Positions 1-9,080 of a stretch of DNA of 64,000 nt are shown piece after piece; within the stretch, counting starts at the first letter, position 1, and the number at the start of each line of letters is the position of its first letter. The notes below the pieces were generated by a model. It was not told where the DNA came from. It worked only from the letters and a program-made list of their open reading frames with translations, and searched no databases. This stretch comes from Verrucomicrobiales bacterium (GTDB lineage: Bacteria > Verrucomicrobiota > Verrucomicrobiia > Verrucomicrobiales > DEV007). The position numbers and the translations under genes were made by a program. Location: assembly GCA_029213265.1 (NCBI GenBank), contig JARGNG010000009.1, forward strand, positions 49,948 through 113,947, read 5' to 3'.

Positions 1-545
1 TGTGATCACATAGGGAGGCATGTCGAGAGACATGCCGGCAAGGCCCTGCGCCATGACATAGTCTCCGATCCGCACAAACTGGTGGTAGACGGAGGCACCT
101 CCGAAAAAACAGTGGTTCCCGACTTCGACATGGCCGCCCAGGAGGATATTGTTGGCCATTGTGTTTCCGTTGCCGATGATGCAGTCGTGTCCAACGTGCG
201 CTCCGTTCATGAGGAAGTTTCCGGAACCGAGCACCGTTTTGCCATCCGGTTCGATGCTGCGGTGAATCGTGACGTATTCACGAATCGTATTTTCGTTACC
301 CAATTCCACCCAGCTGGGTGTATCGGGATCGTACCCTCCATACTGAGGATCTGCACCGACCAGGGTTCCTGATCCGATTCGGCAGTCAGATCCGACGATG
401 CTTCTCCGTCGAATTTGCGCTGCGGCATCGATCACCGTGCGGTCTCCGATCACGGTATCCTCTTCGATGATAGCAAACGGCCCGATGGTGACCCCTTCTC
501 CGATTTGTGCCGAGGGAGATATGACTGCTGTGGGATGTATAGCCA
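1..545 (-). CDS. lpxA: UDP-N-acetylglucosamine acyltransferase (lipid A synthesis), 3' end outside window
   Basis: LpxA moves a hydroxyacyl chain from acyl-carrier protein to UDP-GlcNAc, the first step of lipid A synthesis in the cytoplasm. The 181 visible residues begin at the ATG ending at 545 and show the left-handed beta-helix hexapeptide pattern from the start (IHPTAVISPSAQIGEGVTIG). The segment NGAHVGHDC carries the catalytic histidine (His120, matching E. coli His125), and the QPLAG-like stretch MAQGLAGMSLDMPPYVIT fits the end of the helix. About 80 C-terminal residues should lie beyond position 1. It sits 14 bp behind radC on the same strand and may be cotranscribed. No clear Shine-Dalgarno is visible. 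Family identity is seen directly; substrate chain length is not. Confidence 0.93.
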
Positions 546-559
546 TAAGTAATGAAAAT

Positions 560-1255
560 TTACACAAGTCCCGCTTCCCGAAAGCTGAAGTAAGGTTCGA
601 TTTCAGAACTGGAGCGGCAGCCGATTATGATATGGTCGGTGAATTCGATTCCGACCGCGTCGCAGGCAAGTGTCATCCGTTTGGTGACCTGATGATCAGC
701 CTGACTGGGAGAGGGATCGCCGGAAGGATGATTGTGAACCAGGATGATTGCGCTCGCGGCGTGGCCCAGCGCCTTTCGCAGAATTTCCGACGGATTCGCA
801 AAGCTCTCATTTACGGTGCCCCGGAAAATCTCTGCGAGGTGAATCAACTTCTTCCGGTGATTGAGCAGAATGACACGCACAGACTCCTGATCGAGTGACT
901 GCATTTCGGGCCCCAGAAGATCGTAAACATCTTCCGGACTGGTAATGGCTTGTTCATGAAACGGCTCGCGGGCTAGACGGCGACCAAATTCAAAAACAGC
1001 GGCGAGTTGAGCAGCCTTGGCCGGGCCGATGCCTTCCTGTTCAGTCAATTCTTCGACCGTAGCCCGTGACATATTTCGGAGACTGCCGAATCGCTGGATC
1101 ATCTCGCGGCCCAGATCGACTGCGCTCATGCCTTTGCGCCCGGTTCCGAAGAAAACGGCAAGAATCTCGGCGTCGCTCAAGTAAGCGGCCCCTTTTTCCA
1201 CGATTTTCTCGCGGGGACGTTCGTCTTCCGGGAGGTCTTTGATCAGAATAGCCAT
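560..1255 (-). CDS. radC: RadC family JAB-domain protein
   Basis: A 231-residue protein of the UPF0758/RadC family. The N-terminal half has a helix-hairpin-helix-like segment (VEELTEQEGIGPAKAAQLAA). The C-terminal half is a JAB/MPN metalloprotease-like domain with the motif HNHPSGDPSPSQAD near residues 172-185, giving the H-x-H-x7-S-x2-D zinc-site pattern. The start at MAILIKDLPEDERP matches the usual family start and length (about 225). An upstream in-frame extension to 1612 exists but overlaps mnmE and is not family-like. The molecular role of RadC is unsettled; the old DNA-repair assignment was withdrawn for E. coli. It is divergent from mnmE with 93 bp between. Confidence 0.93.
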   Translation of the reverse strand: MAILIKDLPEDERPREKIVEKGAAYLSDAEILAVFFGTGRKGMSAVDLGREMIQRFGSLRNMSRATVEELTEQEGIGPAKAAQLAAVFEFGRRLAREPFHEQAITSPEDVYDLLGPEMQSLDQESVRVILLNHRKKLIHLAEIFRGTVNESFANPSEILRKALGHAASAIILVHNHPSGDPSPSQADHQVTKRMTLACDAVGIEFTDHIIIGCRSSSEIEPYFSFREAGLV

Positions 1256-1348
1256 CCAATTTCGCGGGCATTCTGTCGGTTTTTCGCTGGCAGGGCAAAT
1301 TGTTTTCCTGCTTGCGGGCGGCGGAATCGCTTCCACATTCGAGTCGTC

Positions 1349-2695
1349 TTGAATCAGGATTCCACCATTGCCGCAATCGCAACACCTCCCGGGATGGGAG
1401 CTGTTGGATTGATTCGTGTGAGTGGCCCGACCGCCACCTCGATTGTAGGAAAATCGTTTTCCGGTCGCGGCGTCGCGAAGTGGGTTCCCCGAAAGCAGCA
1501 TCTGGGACGAATCGTTGACGAAAAGGGGGCCGTGGTAGACGAGGTGCTCGTCTGCTATTTCCCGGAACCGGCGAGTTTTACAGGAGAAGATGTTGTGGAG
1601 ATTGCCTGCCACGGAGGAATCGTCGTAACCAAAAAGATCCTTACGACCCTATTCAAAGCCGGCGCGAGCCCTGCAGATCCCGGGGAATTTTCGCAAAGGG
1701 CATTTCTCAACGGGAAGATCGACCTGACCCAGGCGGAGGCGATCATGGATCTGATTTCCGCCCGGACTGATCTGGCGGCGCGTGCTGCCAACGAGCAACT
1801 GTCGGGACGGCTTGGAAACACCTTGCAGGAATTGCGACAGGAATTGATTTCCCTGATCGCCCACATCGAAGCCTACATCGACTTTCCGGACGAGGACATT
1901 GATCCCGATTCTTCCGAGGCTCTGGTGGGTCGTGCACAAAAAATTATCAACTCGGTGAACCAGCTTCTTGCGACAGCCGATCAGGGAAAAATCCTGCGGG
2001 AAGGAATTCGGACCGTGATCGCCGGTGCTCCCAATGCCGGGAAATCCAGCCTCCTGAATGTGTTGCTGGGATTCGACAGGGCGATTGTAAATGAGGAGGC
2101 GGGAACGACGCGGGACACGATTGAGGAAGTGATCAACCTGGAGGGGATTCCGATCCGGCTCATCGACACCGCCGGTATTCGTGATGGCGGGGAAGCGATT
2201 GAAAAAGAGGGGATTCAGAGGAGCCTTGCTCAAATTGAAAATGCAGAACTGATTCTTTTGGTCATTGACTCCAGTGCTTCCGACGTAGTATCCGACAGCA
2301 TTCAGTTTCCGGAGAACGCCCGTGTCTTGCAAATTCTCAACAAAGCTGATTTGCCAAGACATTCCGATTGGAAGAGTGGGAATGCCTTTTCCATTTCCTG
2401 CCATTCTCCGGAGGCGCCGGAGCTTCTTCGCAAACACCTCTATGATTTCCTCGTCGATGAAGGAGCGATCAATACGTCCAGTCTGACCGCAATTAACACA
2501 AGGCATCAGCATTGCCTTGCCAGGGCCCGCAGTGAACTCGAGAAAGGAATCGAAAATCTGAAGGCGGGGGAATCGCCGGAGTTCGTGGCGATGGATCTGA
2601 GAGCTGCACTCGATGCTATTGGCGATGTGATCGGAAGAACGGACGTCGAGGAGATTCTCGGGGAGATTTTCAGCACCTTCTGTATCGGGAAGTAG
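1349..2695 (+). CDS. mnmE: tRNA uridine-5-carboxymethylaminomethyl modification GTPase MnmE
   Basis: MnmE with MnmG modifies the wobble uridine (U34) of several tRNAs in the cytoplasm. The 448-residue protein begins at a TTG codon; this start places the conserved TIAAIATPPGMGAVGLIRVSG segment where the family has it. The N-terminal tetrahydrofolate-binding domain is followed by helices around an inserted G domain: P-loop GAPNAGKSS near residue 225, DTAG, and NKAD. It ends in CIGK, the conserved C-terminal Cys motif. Length is normal for the family. It converges on the DUF1501 gene with a strong hairpin between them. Confidence 0.97.
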   Translation: MNQDSTIAAIATPPGMGAVGLIRVSGPTATSIVGKSFSGRGVAKWVPRKQHLGRIVDEKGAVVDEVLVCYFPEPASFTGEDVVEIACHGGIVVTKKILTTLFKAGASPADPGEFSQRAFLNGKIDLTQAEAIMDLISARTDLAARAANEQLSGRLGNTLQELRQELISLIAHIEAYIDFPDEDIDPDSSEALVGRAQKIINSVNQLLATADQGKILREGIRTVIAGAPNAGKSSLLNVLLGFDRAIVNEEAGTTRDTIEEVINLEGIPIRLIDTAGIRDGGEAIEKEGIQRSLAQIENAELILLVIDSSASDVVSDSIQFPENARVLQILNKADLPRHSDWKSGNAFSISCHSPEAPELLRKHLYDFLVDEGAINTSSLTAINTRHQHCLARARSELEKGIENLKAGESPEFVAMDLRAALDAIGDVIGRTDVEEILGEIFSTFCIGK

Positions 2696-2707
2696 GCGCG
2701 AAACGCA

Positions 2708-2735
2708 AAACGCCGGACCTTCCGGCCCGGCGTTT
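2708..2735. terminator. Bidirectional stem-loop terminator between mnmE and the DUF1501 gene
   Basis: A perfect 9-bp stem, AAACGCCGG paired with CCGGCGTTT, closes a 10-nt loop. The A-run before and T-run after it lets it serve convergent transcripts from both sides. Confidence 0.8.
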
Positions 2736-2762
2736 ACGAAATCATTCGGTGCGGTAAGGCGA

Positions 2763-4028
2763 TTAACCAAACAGCTTGGTAACCGGCTTTCCTTTGTCCG
2801 CAAAGGTAAAGGGTCGCTGGGTCGGGGAGTAAACCGTCTGCTCCAAGTCCATGCCCATGCCGTATCCGATCGTGGCGAGGAAGTCTTCCGGCTTGACTGG
2901 ATTGCTCCGGACTTTTTTACCGGAGCCATCGGTCTCACCGTATTTGGTTCCACCTTTTACACCGCCGCCCGCGAGAACGCAGGAGTAGGCAGCTGGATAG
3001 TGGTCACGACCCGCATTCATATTGATGTCAGGGGTACGTCCAAATTCCGTTCCGATGGCGACCATGGTCGTTTCGAGGAGACCACGCTCTTCGAGATCCT
3101 TGAGGAGAGTGGCGACTGCCTTGTCGAGCTCAGGAATCTTATTCGCAGTTCCTGTGCTGAAATCGACGTGCATATCCCATCCTCCGGAAATCACTTCCAC
3201 GACTCGCACGCCGTTCTCGACGAGCCTGCGGGCAAGGAGGCATCCCTGACCGAGGCGACCACTTCCGTAGTCTGCTGCGTTGGATTCCCCGGAAATATCG
3301 AAGGCGGAAAGCTCATCGCTCTTGAGAAGCTTGTTCGCCTGATTGTAGTACTCCACGTAGGACTCAGGTCCCATGTATTTGAACTTTTCTGTAAATTGCT
3401 TACCGAGCTTGGAAGCCATTTCCATCCGGCGATCAAAGCGCTCTCCCTCTACAATTGGCTCGGTGTTGGGAACACCTCCTGCCGGATCGGCAATCGGAAG
3501 GGGAGAGAGGCGGGGCTCCATGAACCCTGCGTTGGATGTACTTTGACCGACCACAACGCTGTCAGGAAGAACTTTTCCGCTCTCTCCGAGAAGAGTCGCA
3601 GCCCATGGGCCGATCGTCGGGTGAACAATGGTCGCCCGCTTCTCGTAGCCGGTTCTCATGATATACTGGCCCTGCTCGTGAGCTCCCTGGGTTGAGAACA
3701 TCGAGTTGATGACGGCAAGCTTGTCAGCCTGCTTCGCCAGCTCCTTCATGTGCATCCCGACTTTGATGTCGTCGACATTAGTGTCAAGCAACTCGGTATC
3801 TCCCATAACCCCGCTGTTTTTCTTGGGGTCGAAGGTGTCGAGGTGGGTCATCCCTCCGGAGAGGTAGATGTAAATCAGGTTCTTGGCTTTGGCACCGTCC
3901 TGAGCTTTGAGGTTTCTCGGGAGGAAGGGAACACTGAGTCCAACTCCGAGACTCAGCTTGGCCGACATTTCCATGAAATAGCGGCGGCTGAGCGGATCTT
4001 TTCCGGCGAGTTCTGCGATATGGTCCAT
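2763..4028 (-). CDS. DUF1501 family Tat-exported protein
   Basis: A 421-residue protein of the DUF1501 family, which has a sulfatase/alkaline-phosphatase-like fold and is greatly expanded in PVC bacteria. A twin-arginine signal is visible at residues 14-37 (SRRYFMEMSAKLSLGVGLSVPF), so it is likely folded in the cytoplasm and then exported. Family hallmarks include the IYIYLSGGMTHLDTFDPK segment after the signal, GGWDMH in the middle and GTEFGRTPDIN towards the end. It lies 46 bp behind the DUF1549/DUF1553 gene, the usual order for this pair, so one operon is likely. The substrate is unknown. Confidence 0.92.
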   Translation of the reverse strand: MDHIAELAGKDPLSRRYFMEMSAKLSLGVGLSVPFLPRNLKAQDGAKAKNLIYIYLSGGMTHLDTFDPKKNSGVMGDTELLDTNVDDIKVGMHMKELAKQADKLAVINSMFSTQGAHEQGQYIMRTGYEKRATIVHPTIGPWAATLLGESGKVLPDSVVVGQSTSNAGFMEPRLSPLPIADPAGGVPNTEPIVEGERFDRRMEMASKLGKQFTEKFKYMGPESYVEYYNQANKLLKSDELSAFDISGESNAADYGSGRLGQGCLLARRLVENGVRVVEVISGGWDMHVDFSTGTANKIPELDKAVATLLKDLEERGLLETTMVAIGTEFGRTPDINMNAGRDHYPAAYSCVLAGGGVKGGTKYGETDGSGKKVRSNPVKPEDFLATIGYGMGMDLEQTVYSPTQRPFTFADKGKPVTKLFG

Positions 4029-4074
4029 AACTAGGGTAGGTAAAAAGGTTGGTTTTAGGCGGTAAGGGAAGGGG

Positions 4075-6147
4075 TTACTGGATGAAGAGGAATTCAGGAC
4101 TGTTCATGAGAGCCCAGGCGAGATCGCTGATCCCGTCATCGCCGTAGTCTTCGATCATACTCATCCCGATTTCGAGCTCCTCTTTCGTGGGGAAGCGGTT
4201 GAGCAGCGTATGAAAAACACCGCGAACCTTGTCATCGGGACCGTCAAATTCCTCAAGGTCATCAACAACCTTGGAGGAAAGACCGGTCAGGCGCGAGGTG
4301 ACACTGCCGTTCATGAGAGCAAGCACCTGGGGCACGGAGCCGTCGTAGTTGTGCTCATCGGTAATCCGGCGGTCAGACTGGCCGAAGGTGTCGAGCATCG
4401 AGGCAGCGGGAGCCGGCTGAGGCAGTTCCGAGGCACGGAGTTCCGTGTCGTTGAAGATCGTGGGTGTGTAGTCATCGTCTCCTTCAGCGACCATGGCCAT
4501 TCCCATGCGATTGCCACGACCACTGTTCCACATTTCGTAGTGGCTCCAAACTTCTTCATTGGTGACTTCGTTGAAATCGATGTTCAGGATCTTCTTGTAA
4601 AAAGAGCCGTCGGCACCGCGCTTTTCATCGATCTCTGCACCATGAGCGAGAACCATCATGGAATCCCAAGCCTGCTCAGCACGCATGCGACGGAGAACGG
4701 GACCGGAGAAGTAGTATTTGTCTGCCCAGTCCGGCTCCTCTGCGGTGGCGATTGACTGGTAGGCACGAGTGTTGTAGAGGATCCGCATGAATTCACGGAG
4801 ATCGTAGTTCACTCGCTTCATCTCGCTGGTGAGGAATTTCAGCACTTCCGGCTGCGAGGCTCCGCGAATCATGTCATTGCTGAAATCGTTAACCGGAATC
4901 AGCATGGCGCGACCGAAGGCGCGGTCCCACATACGGTTGGCAATGACGATGGAGAATCGGGGATTAGCCGGGTCGATGAGCCATTCACCGATGGCCTCAC
5001 GGCGGGTCTTGCCGCCTTTCTTGGCAGCGTCTCCGATGAGAGTGCGGGGATTGGCGACCTCGTTGGGCTTGCCTCCACTTCCGCGGAAGTCATGGGGAAG
5101 AATGGTCTCCAGAGCCTCGTTGTCCGTCACGTTCCAACCGAGAGCATTGACGAAAAAGCGGAACTGATTGCTGTTTTGATCACGGGGAACAATGCCCTTC
5201 GTGTTCTCGGCCCACTTCATGAACTGATCTTTCCAGCCTTCCGGAGCGTTTGGCATTTCAATCGCGCCGCCGCCCATCATCGCGGAGCTGGCACGGTATC
5301 CTGTGGAGCGCTGTGTGTTTCCAAAAAACGCAGCCATTTCGTAGAAGTCACCCTGAGTCCACTCATCGAAGGGGTGGTCGTGGCACTGCGCACAGGAAAT
5401 ATCGATTCCCAGCATGACCTGACCGAAGTTTGCGAAGGCATCGAACTCCATTCCTGTGTCGCGAAGGAGGAATCCGGCAGCCGGGTTCTGTCCGACGTTG
5501 CCTTCCGCAGTGATCATTTCATACACGATTTCGTGATAGGGGCGGTTGGCGCGAAGTTGATCCCTCCACCACTGAATATAGGGGTCCATGCGAATCCCAT
5601 TGTTAAAGTCACTTGCGTGAAGGCGGAACATGTCCGCGAAGTAGTTGAACATATGGGAGGAAAATCCGGGAGAGAGGAGCAGTTCGTCGATCAAAGCCTC
5701 CCTTTTGTCAGGGCGGGCGTTGTCAGCGAATTCCTTAAATTCCTCGCGGGTCGGGATTCGACCAATGATGTCGAGGTAGACCCGGCGGACAAAGAGGTCG
5801 TCAGGAAGTGGTTCGTTGAAAGAAGAAAACCCTTCCTTTTTCAATCCCATCGCCAGAAGCGTGTCGATTTTTTGTGCGGACGCCTTTGTAAAGGAGTCAT
5901 CGCCAATGCGATTGAGGCGTTCAGCAGCTTCCTGGTCCGCCTGGATGAAGCGGTCCTTGGGAACGGAAATCTCGTTTCCCGTTGCCATCTTGAACTTGTA
6001 ATTATCTCCCTCGATCCCGAGAAAGAGAGCCTTCATGGACTTTCCGTCCGTGCTTGTCCAGGTTCGAGCGTCTGCGTTGGTGACGGTCAGACCGAGGGTC
6101 ATGGCCACGGCCGCGAGAGCGAGTAGGGGGCGTGTTAGATATTTCAT
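4075..6147 (-). CDS. Exported DUF1549/DUF1553 protein with SHD1 domain and one haem-binding motif
   Basis: A 690-residue exported protein. A Sec signal peptide (to about residue 27, ending NADA) is followed by an SHD1-like domain (RTWTSTDGKSMKALFLG), then DUF1549 (about 90-300) and DUF1553 (about 385-650). A single c-type haem or metal-binding motif, CAQCHDHPFDEW, sits near residue 250 inside DUF1549 and is diagnostic of this family. Unlike many relatives it lacks an N-terminal PSCyt1 cytochrome domain. It is the upstream partner of the Tat-exported DUF1501 protein. The family is abundant in Planctomycetota and Verrucomicrobiota; its chemistry is undescribed, though polysaccharide use has been proposed. 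Confidence 0.93.
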   Translation of the reverse strand: MKYLTRPLLALAAVAMTLGLTVTNADARTWTSTDGKSMKALFLGIEGDNYKFKMATGNEISVPKDRFIQADQEAAERLNRIGDDSFTKASAQKIDTLLAMGLKKEGFSSFNEPLPDDLFVRRVYLDIIGRIPTREEFKEFADNARPDKREALIDELLLSPGFSSHMFNYFADMFRLHASDFNNGIRMDPYIQWWRDQLRANRPYHEIVYEMITAEGNVGQNPAAGFLLRDTGMEFDAFANFGQVMLGIDISCAQCHDHPFDEWTQGDFYEMAAFFGNTQRSTGYRASSAMMGGGAIEMPNAPEGWKDQFMKWAENTKGIVPRDQNSNQFRFFVNALGWNVTDNEALETILPHDFRGSGGKPNEVANPRTLIGDAAKKGGKTRREAIGEWLIDPANPRFSIVIANRMWDRAFGRAMLIPVNDFSNDMIRGASQPEVLKFLTSEMKRVNYDLREFMRILYNTRAYQSIATAEEPDWADKYYFSGPVLRRMRAEQAWDSMMVLAHGAEIDEKRGADGSFYKKILNIDFNEVTNEEVWSHYEMWNSGRGNRMGMAMVAEGDDDYTPTIFNDTELRASELPQPAPAASMLDTFGQSDRRITDEHNYDGSVPQVLALMNGSVTSRLTGLSSKVVDDLEEFDGPDDKVRGVFHTLLNRFPTKEELEIGMSMIEDYGDDGISDLAWALMNSPEFLFIQ

Positions 6148-6216
6148 AGTGAACGGATTGATTCGATTGTCCTAAAGGAATATCCGGAGAGGGTCGTTTT
6201 GTCACGACTTTCCGGA

Positions 6217-6234
6217 AAAAAAAACGTTTTTTTT
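6217..6234. repeat. A8-CG-T8 perfect palindrome upstream of the DUF1549 gene
   Basis: Eight A, CG and eight T form an 18-bp perfect palindrome (9 A in total on the left) about 70 bp upstream of the DUF1549 start and 37 bp past the end of the propeller gene on the same strand. It could act as a terminator for the propeller transcript, a curved UP-like element for DUF1549, or both. Confidence 0.6.
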
Positions 6235-6270
6235 CGCGGGGCGCTGGAGACTGTTTTTCCGAAGGAATTC

Positions 6271-7599
6271 CTAGTCCGAAAAGCGGTAGAGAGCTGTGTC
6301 GGAACGGAGGATCAGAGCACCGTCGAGGGCGAGTGGGGATGCCATAATCGATCCTTCAATCTGGTTCTCGACGAGTTTCTCGTAGCTCTTTCCGGGAGCG
6401 AAAACTGTCAGCGTGCCTTCCTGGTTTCCGACATAGATTTTTCCGTCGGCAAAGAGGGGGGAGGCTGAATAGTTGCCGTCTATTCGTGCGTTCCAGTGAA
6501 GTTTTCCGGTCGCAGCGTCAAAGCAGGAGCCAACGCCGCCGTCTGAGATGATATACAGTTCGTCGCCGATCAGAAGAGGGCTGGGCTTTGCCGGAATCCG
6601 CTTGGGATCCTCCCAGGCCACCTTGTCCTGATCGGTGATGTCACCTTTGCCATCGACGTGGATTGCTTTGAGGACCGGTTTTCCGAATCCTGTCGAGATA
6701 TACACGAGTTGGTGCTTCGGGCTGAAAACCGGGCGCGGCACGACGGAGAATCCATTACCATGATCGAACCTCCAGATTTCTTTCCCCGTTTTCGGCTCGT
6801 AACTGACCAACCACTGGGAGCCCATGCAGATCAATTGGTCCCGTCCACTCCGATCCGTGATGAGAACCGGAGTGCTGTAGGCCTTCTTCTGATCGCCTTT
6901 CGCCGCGCGCATCGCAGGGCGATCGGTTTTCCACGCTTCTTGCCCACTTGCGACATCGAGAGCGGTGACGAATTGCTGATCGACTCCGTCACAAATCAGG
7001 ATGAGGAGATTTTCGACGACAACGGGGGAACTGCCGGGCCCGACGCTATGCTCCAACTCAATCGTTCTCTCCCAGAGCACATGCCCCGAAGCGGTATCGA
7101 CGGCGAAGGTTCCAAATGTTCCAAAGTGGGCAATCAGGGTTTTTCCGCTCAAAACCGGGGTGGGGGACGCGAAGCTGTTCAAGGAGTGAATGGCCTGCGG
7201 CTTCTCCACTTCGGCGAGTTTTTTCCGGCTGACGATCTCACCGGTCGTTGCGTTGACCTGCAGAATCGTGAGCTCGATTTTCGAAGCGACCTGCTTCACC
7301 TTGAAATGCTTTTCCTCAACCCCTTCCGCCTTCAGTAGCTCAATTCGTTCATCATCCGAAGGGAAAATCTCGATGGCGGTGGTGAGCCAGAAATTCTCTC
7401 CATCGAAAACTGGAGAAGACCATCCCCGACCGGGGAGCCTGGTCTTCCACGTAACGTTTTTTTCCTCGCCGAAATCGGAAGGCACATTCTCGGCGGGAGC
7501 AATTCCATCGCCGGAAGGCCCTCGAAACTGGGGCCAGAGATCGGCCCGGGCGGAGGAGAGAAGAAAAGTGGAAGTCAGCAGGGCTATGGCTACTTTCAT
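6271..7599 (-). CDS. Exported PQQ-type beta-propeller repeat protein
   Basis: A 442-residue protein with a Sec signal peptide (MKVAIALLTSTFLLSSARA) and then a WD40-like/PQQ_2 propeller. The opening LWPQFRGPSGDG is the stereotyped start of this PVC-abundant family, and blades recur as A-T-G-x-[LIV]-x-W segments (ASGHVLWER, ASGQEAWKT, KTGKEIWRF, ATGKLHWNA). No cofactor-binding catalytic residues of true quinoproteins are evident, so a scaffold or binding role is as likely as dehydrogenase activity. The gene starts 12 bp after the ribokinase stop on the same strand and is probably cotranscribed with it. Confidence 0.85.
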   Translation of the reverse strand: MKVAIALLTSTFLLSSARADLWPQFRGPSGDGIAPAENVPSDFGEEKNVTWKTRLPGRGWSSPVFDGENFWLTTAIEIFPSDDERIELLKAEGVEEKHFKVKQVASKIELTILQVNATTGEIVSRKKLAEVEKPQAIHSLNSFASPTPVLSGKTLIAHFGTFGTFAVDTASGHVLWERTIELEHSVGPGSSPVVVENLLILICDGVDQQFVTALDVASGQEAWKTDRPAMRAAKGDQKKAYSTPVLITDRSGRDQLICMGSQWLVSYEPKTGKEIWRFDHGNGFSVVPRPVFSPKHQLVYISTGFGKPVLKAIHVDGKGDITDQDKVAWEDPKRIPAKPSPLLIGDELYIISDGGVGSCFDAATGKLHWNARIDGNYSASPLFADGKIYVGNQEGTLTVFAPGKSYEKLVENQIEGSIMASPLALDGALILRSDTALYRFSD

Positions 7600-7611
7600 G
7601 GAGGGCGTAGT

Positions 7612-8553
7612 TCAGGTGTTGGAATGTAGATGCTTGAGATGCTGATCGACCTTTTCCCGGTCCGGGACCGGTGCCTGAGCTCCCGAGCCCAGTGTGGTTA
7701 GCGCTCCTGCACAATTGGCTGACCTGACGGCATTCTCAAGTGATTCACCGTCCGCAATGCGGGACGCGAAGCATCCCGCAAACGCGTCGCCGGCACCCAC
7801 CGTGTCAATCGGGAGGACGGGAAGTGTTTCCACGGAATGCATCTCTCCGGTGCGTTCGTAGATGATCGTGTCACTTCCGCCGCGCGTGATGATGAGATTT
7901 TCGATTCTCATTTCCGTCATGCGTTGGCGGACCATCGAAACATCTTCGGTCAGCGGGGGGAATTCGAGCAATTCAGTGGCTTCTCCTTCGTTGACGATGA
8001 GATAGTCCGTGCGGATTTCGTGCCAGGGAAAAAGCGGGTCAAGCGGGGACGGGTTGATTACCAGGGGGACCGCCCCTTCATTTGCGATTCGGGCGGCCTC
8101 TACCAGGGCAGGGGCGGGGATCTCGAAATTGGCAAGCACCGCCTGACAGGCGAGGAGGGCACTTTTGCCCTGAAGAATATTGGCACCGGTTAATTCGTCA
8201 TTGGCACCCGGCGCCACTACAATCATGTTTTCTCCGCTTTCATCGACCGTGATGAATGCGGAGCCGGTCCGGACCGAGGAGGAATGAAGATGGGTCAGGT
8301 CGATTCCCTCCTTTTCGAGAGCCTCCCGGTATTCTTTCCCTTCTGTGTCGTCTCCTACGGAGCCGAAGAAACGAACCGCCGATCCCTGCCTCGCCGCCGA
8401 GATCGCCTGGTTGGCACCTTTTCCTCCATGATACAATTCGAGCCCGAGGGAGGCTACCGTTTCGCCGGGAGAGGGCAGGCAATCGACCCTCGTAAAATAG
8501 TCGATGTTTAGAGAGCCGATCACAACTACGGTCGACTGATTCGCTTCGCTCAT
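7612..8553 (-). CDS. rbsK: Ribokinase (PfkB family)
   Basis: A 313-residue PfkB-type sugar kinase, most like ribokinase, which phosphorylates ribose at O5 using ATP in the cytoplasm. The N-terminal VVIGSLNIDYFTRVDCLPSPGET and ELYHGGKGANQAISAARQGS segments are typical of RbsK, including the GGKGANQA substrate-site motif. The C-terminal DTVGAGDAFAGCFAS carries the catalytic base aspartate and anion hole of the PfkB signature 2. No ribose transporter or RbsD lies nearby. The downstream neighbour is the exported propeller protein. Confidence 0.9.
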   Translation of the reverse strand: MSEANQSTVVVIGSLNIDYFTRVDCLPSPGETVASLGLELYHGGKGANQAISAARQGSAVRFFGSVGDDTEGKEYREALEKEGIDLTHLHSSSVRTGSAFITVDESGENMIVVAPGANDELTGANILQGKSALLACQAVLANFEIPAPALVEAARIANEGAVPLVINPSPLDPLFPWHEIRTDYLIVNEGEATELLEFPPLTEDVSMVRQRMTEMRIENLIITRGGSDTIIYERTGEMHSVETLPVLPIDTVGAGDAFAGCFASRIADGESLENAVRSANCAGALTTLGSGAQAPVPDREKVDQHLKHLHSNT

Positions 8554-8586
8554 AAAAAAAATGGGGGAGAGGCTACCAGAGATTGA

Positions 8587-8925
8587 TCAGTTGGGAAGTG
8601 ATTGTTTGTTTCCGTCCTCATCGACCCGAACCAGGGTGACTTCGGTGGAAAAGATCTCGGTCCGGTCGCGTAACACTTTGACGCTGTAGCGAACGGAAGA
8701 GTTGCCGCGATGGACCTGGTCTGTCTCAAATCGAAGGATGGCGCCTTGTCGAACACTCTTGTGAAAAGCGACCTCCTTCATTCCGACCGTCACGAACTGG
8801 CAATCTTCGCAGTCCAGCGTCGCCGCCATCCAGGCGATTTCATCGACCCACATCAGCAAATATCCGCCAAAGAGGAATCCGTATTGGTTGAGGTGTTCGG
8901 GAAGGACGAGCCGATGATTTTCCAT
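8587..8925 (-). CDS. Hotdog-fold acyl-CoA thioesterase (YciA-like)
   Basis: A small (112-residue) hotdog protein. The opening HRLVLPEHLNQYGFLFGGYLLMWVDE matches the first strand and long helix of YciA/ACOT-type acyl-CoA thioesterases, with Asn/Asp near the catalytic position. VTVGMKEVAFHKSVRQGAILRFETD follows as the central sheet. I chose the ATG ending at 8925 because it aligns with the family start; an in-frame ATG about 35 codons further upstream (ending near 9030) would add residues unlike the family. It is divergent from the LolA-like gene. Confidence 0.82.
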   Translation of the reverse strand: MENHRLVLPEHLNQYGFLFGGYLLMWVDEIAWMAATLDCEDCQFVTVGMKEVAFHKSVRQGAILRFETDQVHRGNSSVRYSVKVLRDRTEIFSTEVTLVRVDEDGNKQSLPN

Positions 8926-9080
8926 GGAAAGCAAGGGAGCACGAAAAAAGAATGAATGAAATTCGTTTTCCCGCGTAGTAAGTGGTGACGCTACCGAAAA
9001 AGCTTTGGTTGTCTTAGAAATTACGTGCATGTAAATTACCGGACTTCGTCCAATCTCCCCGAACGTTCCGACTTTCCCAA

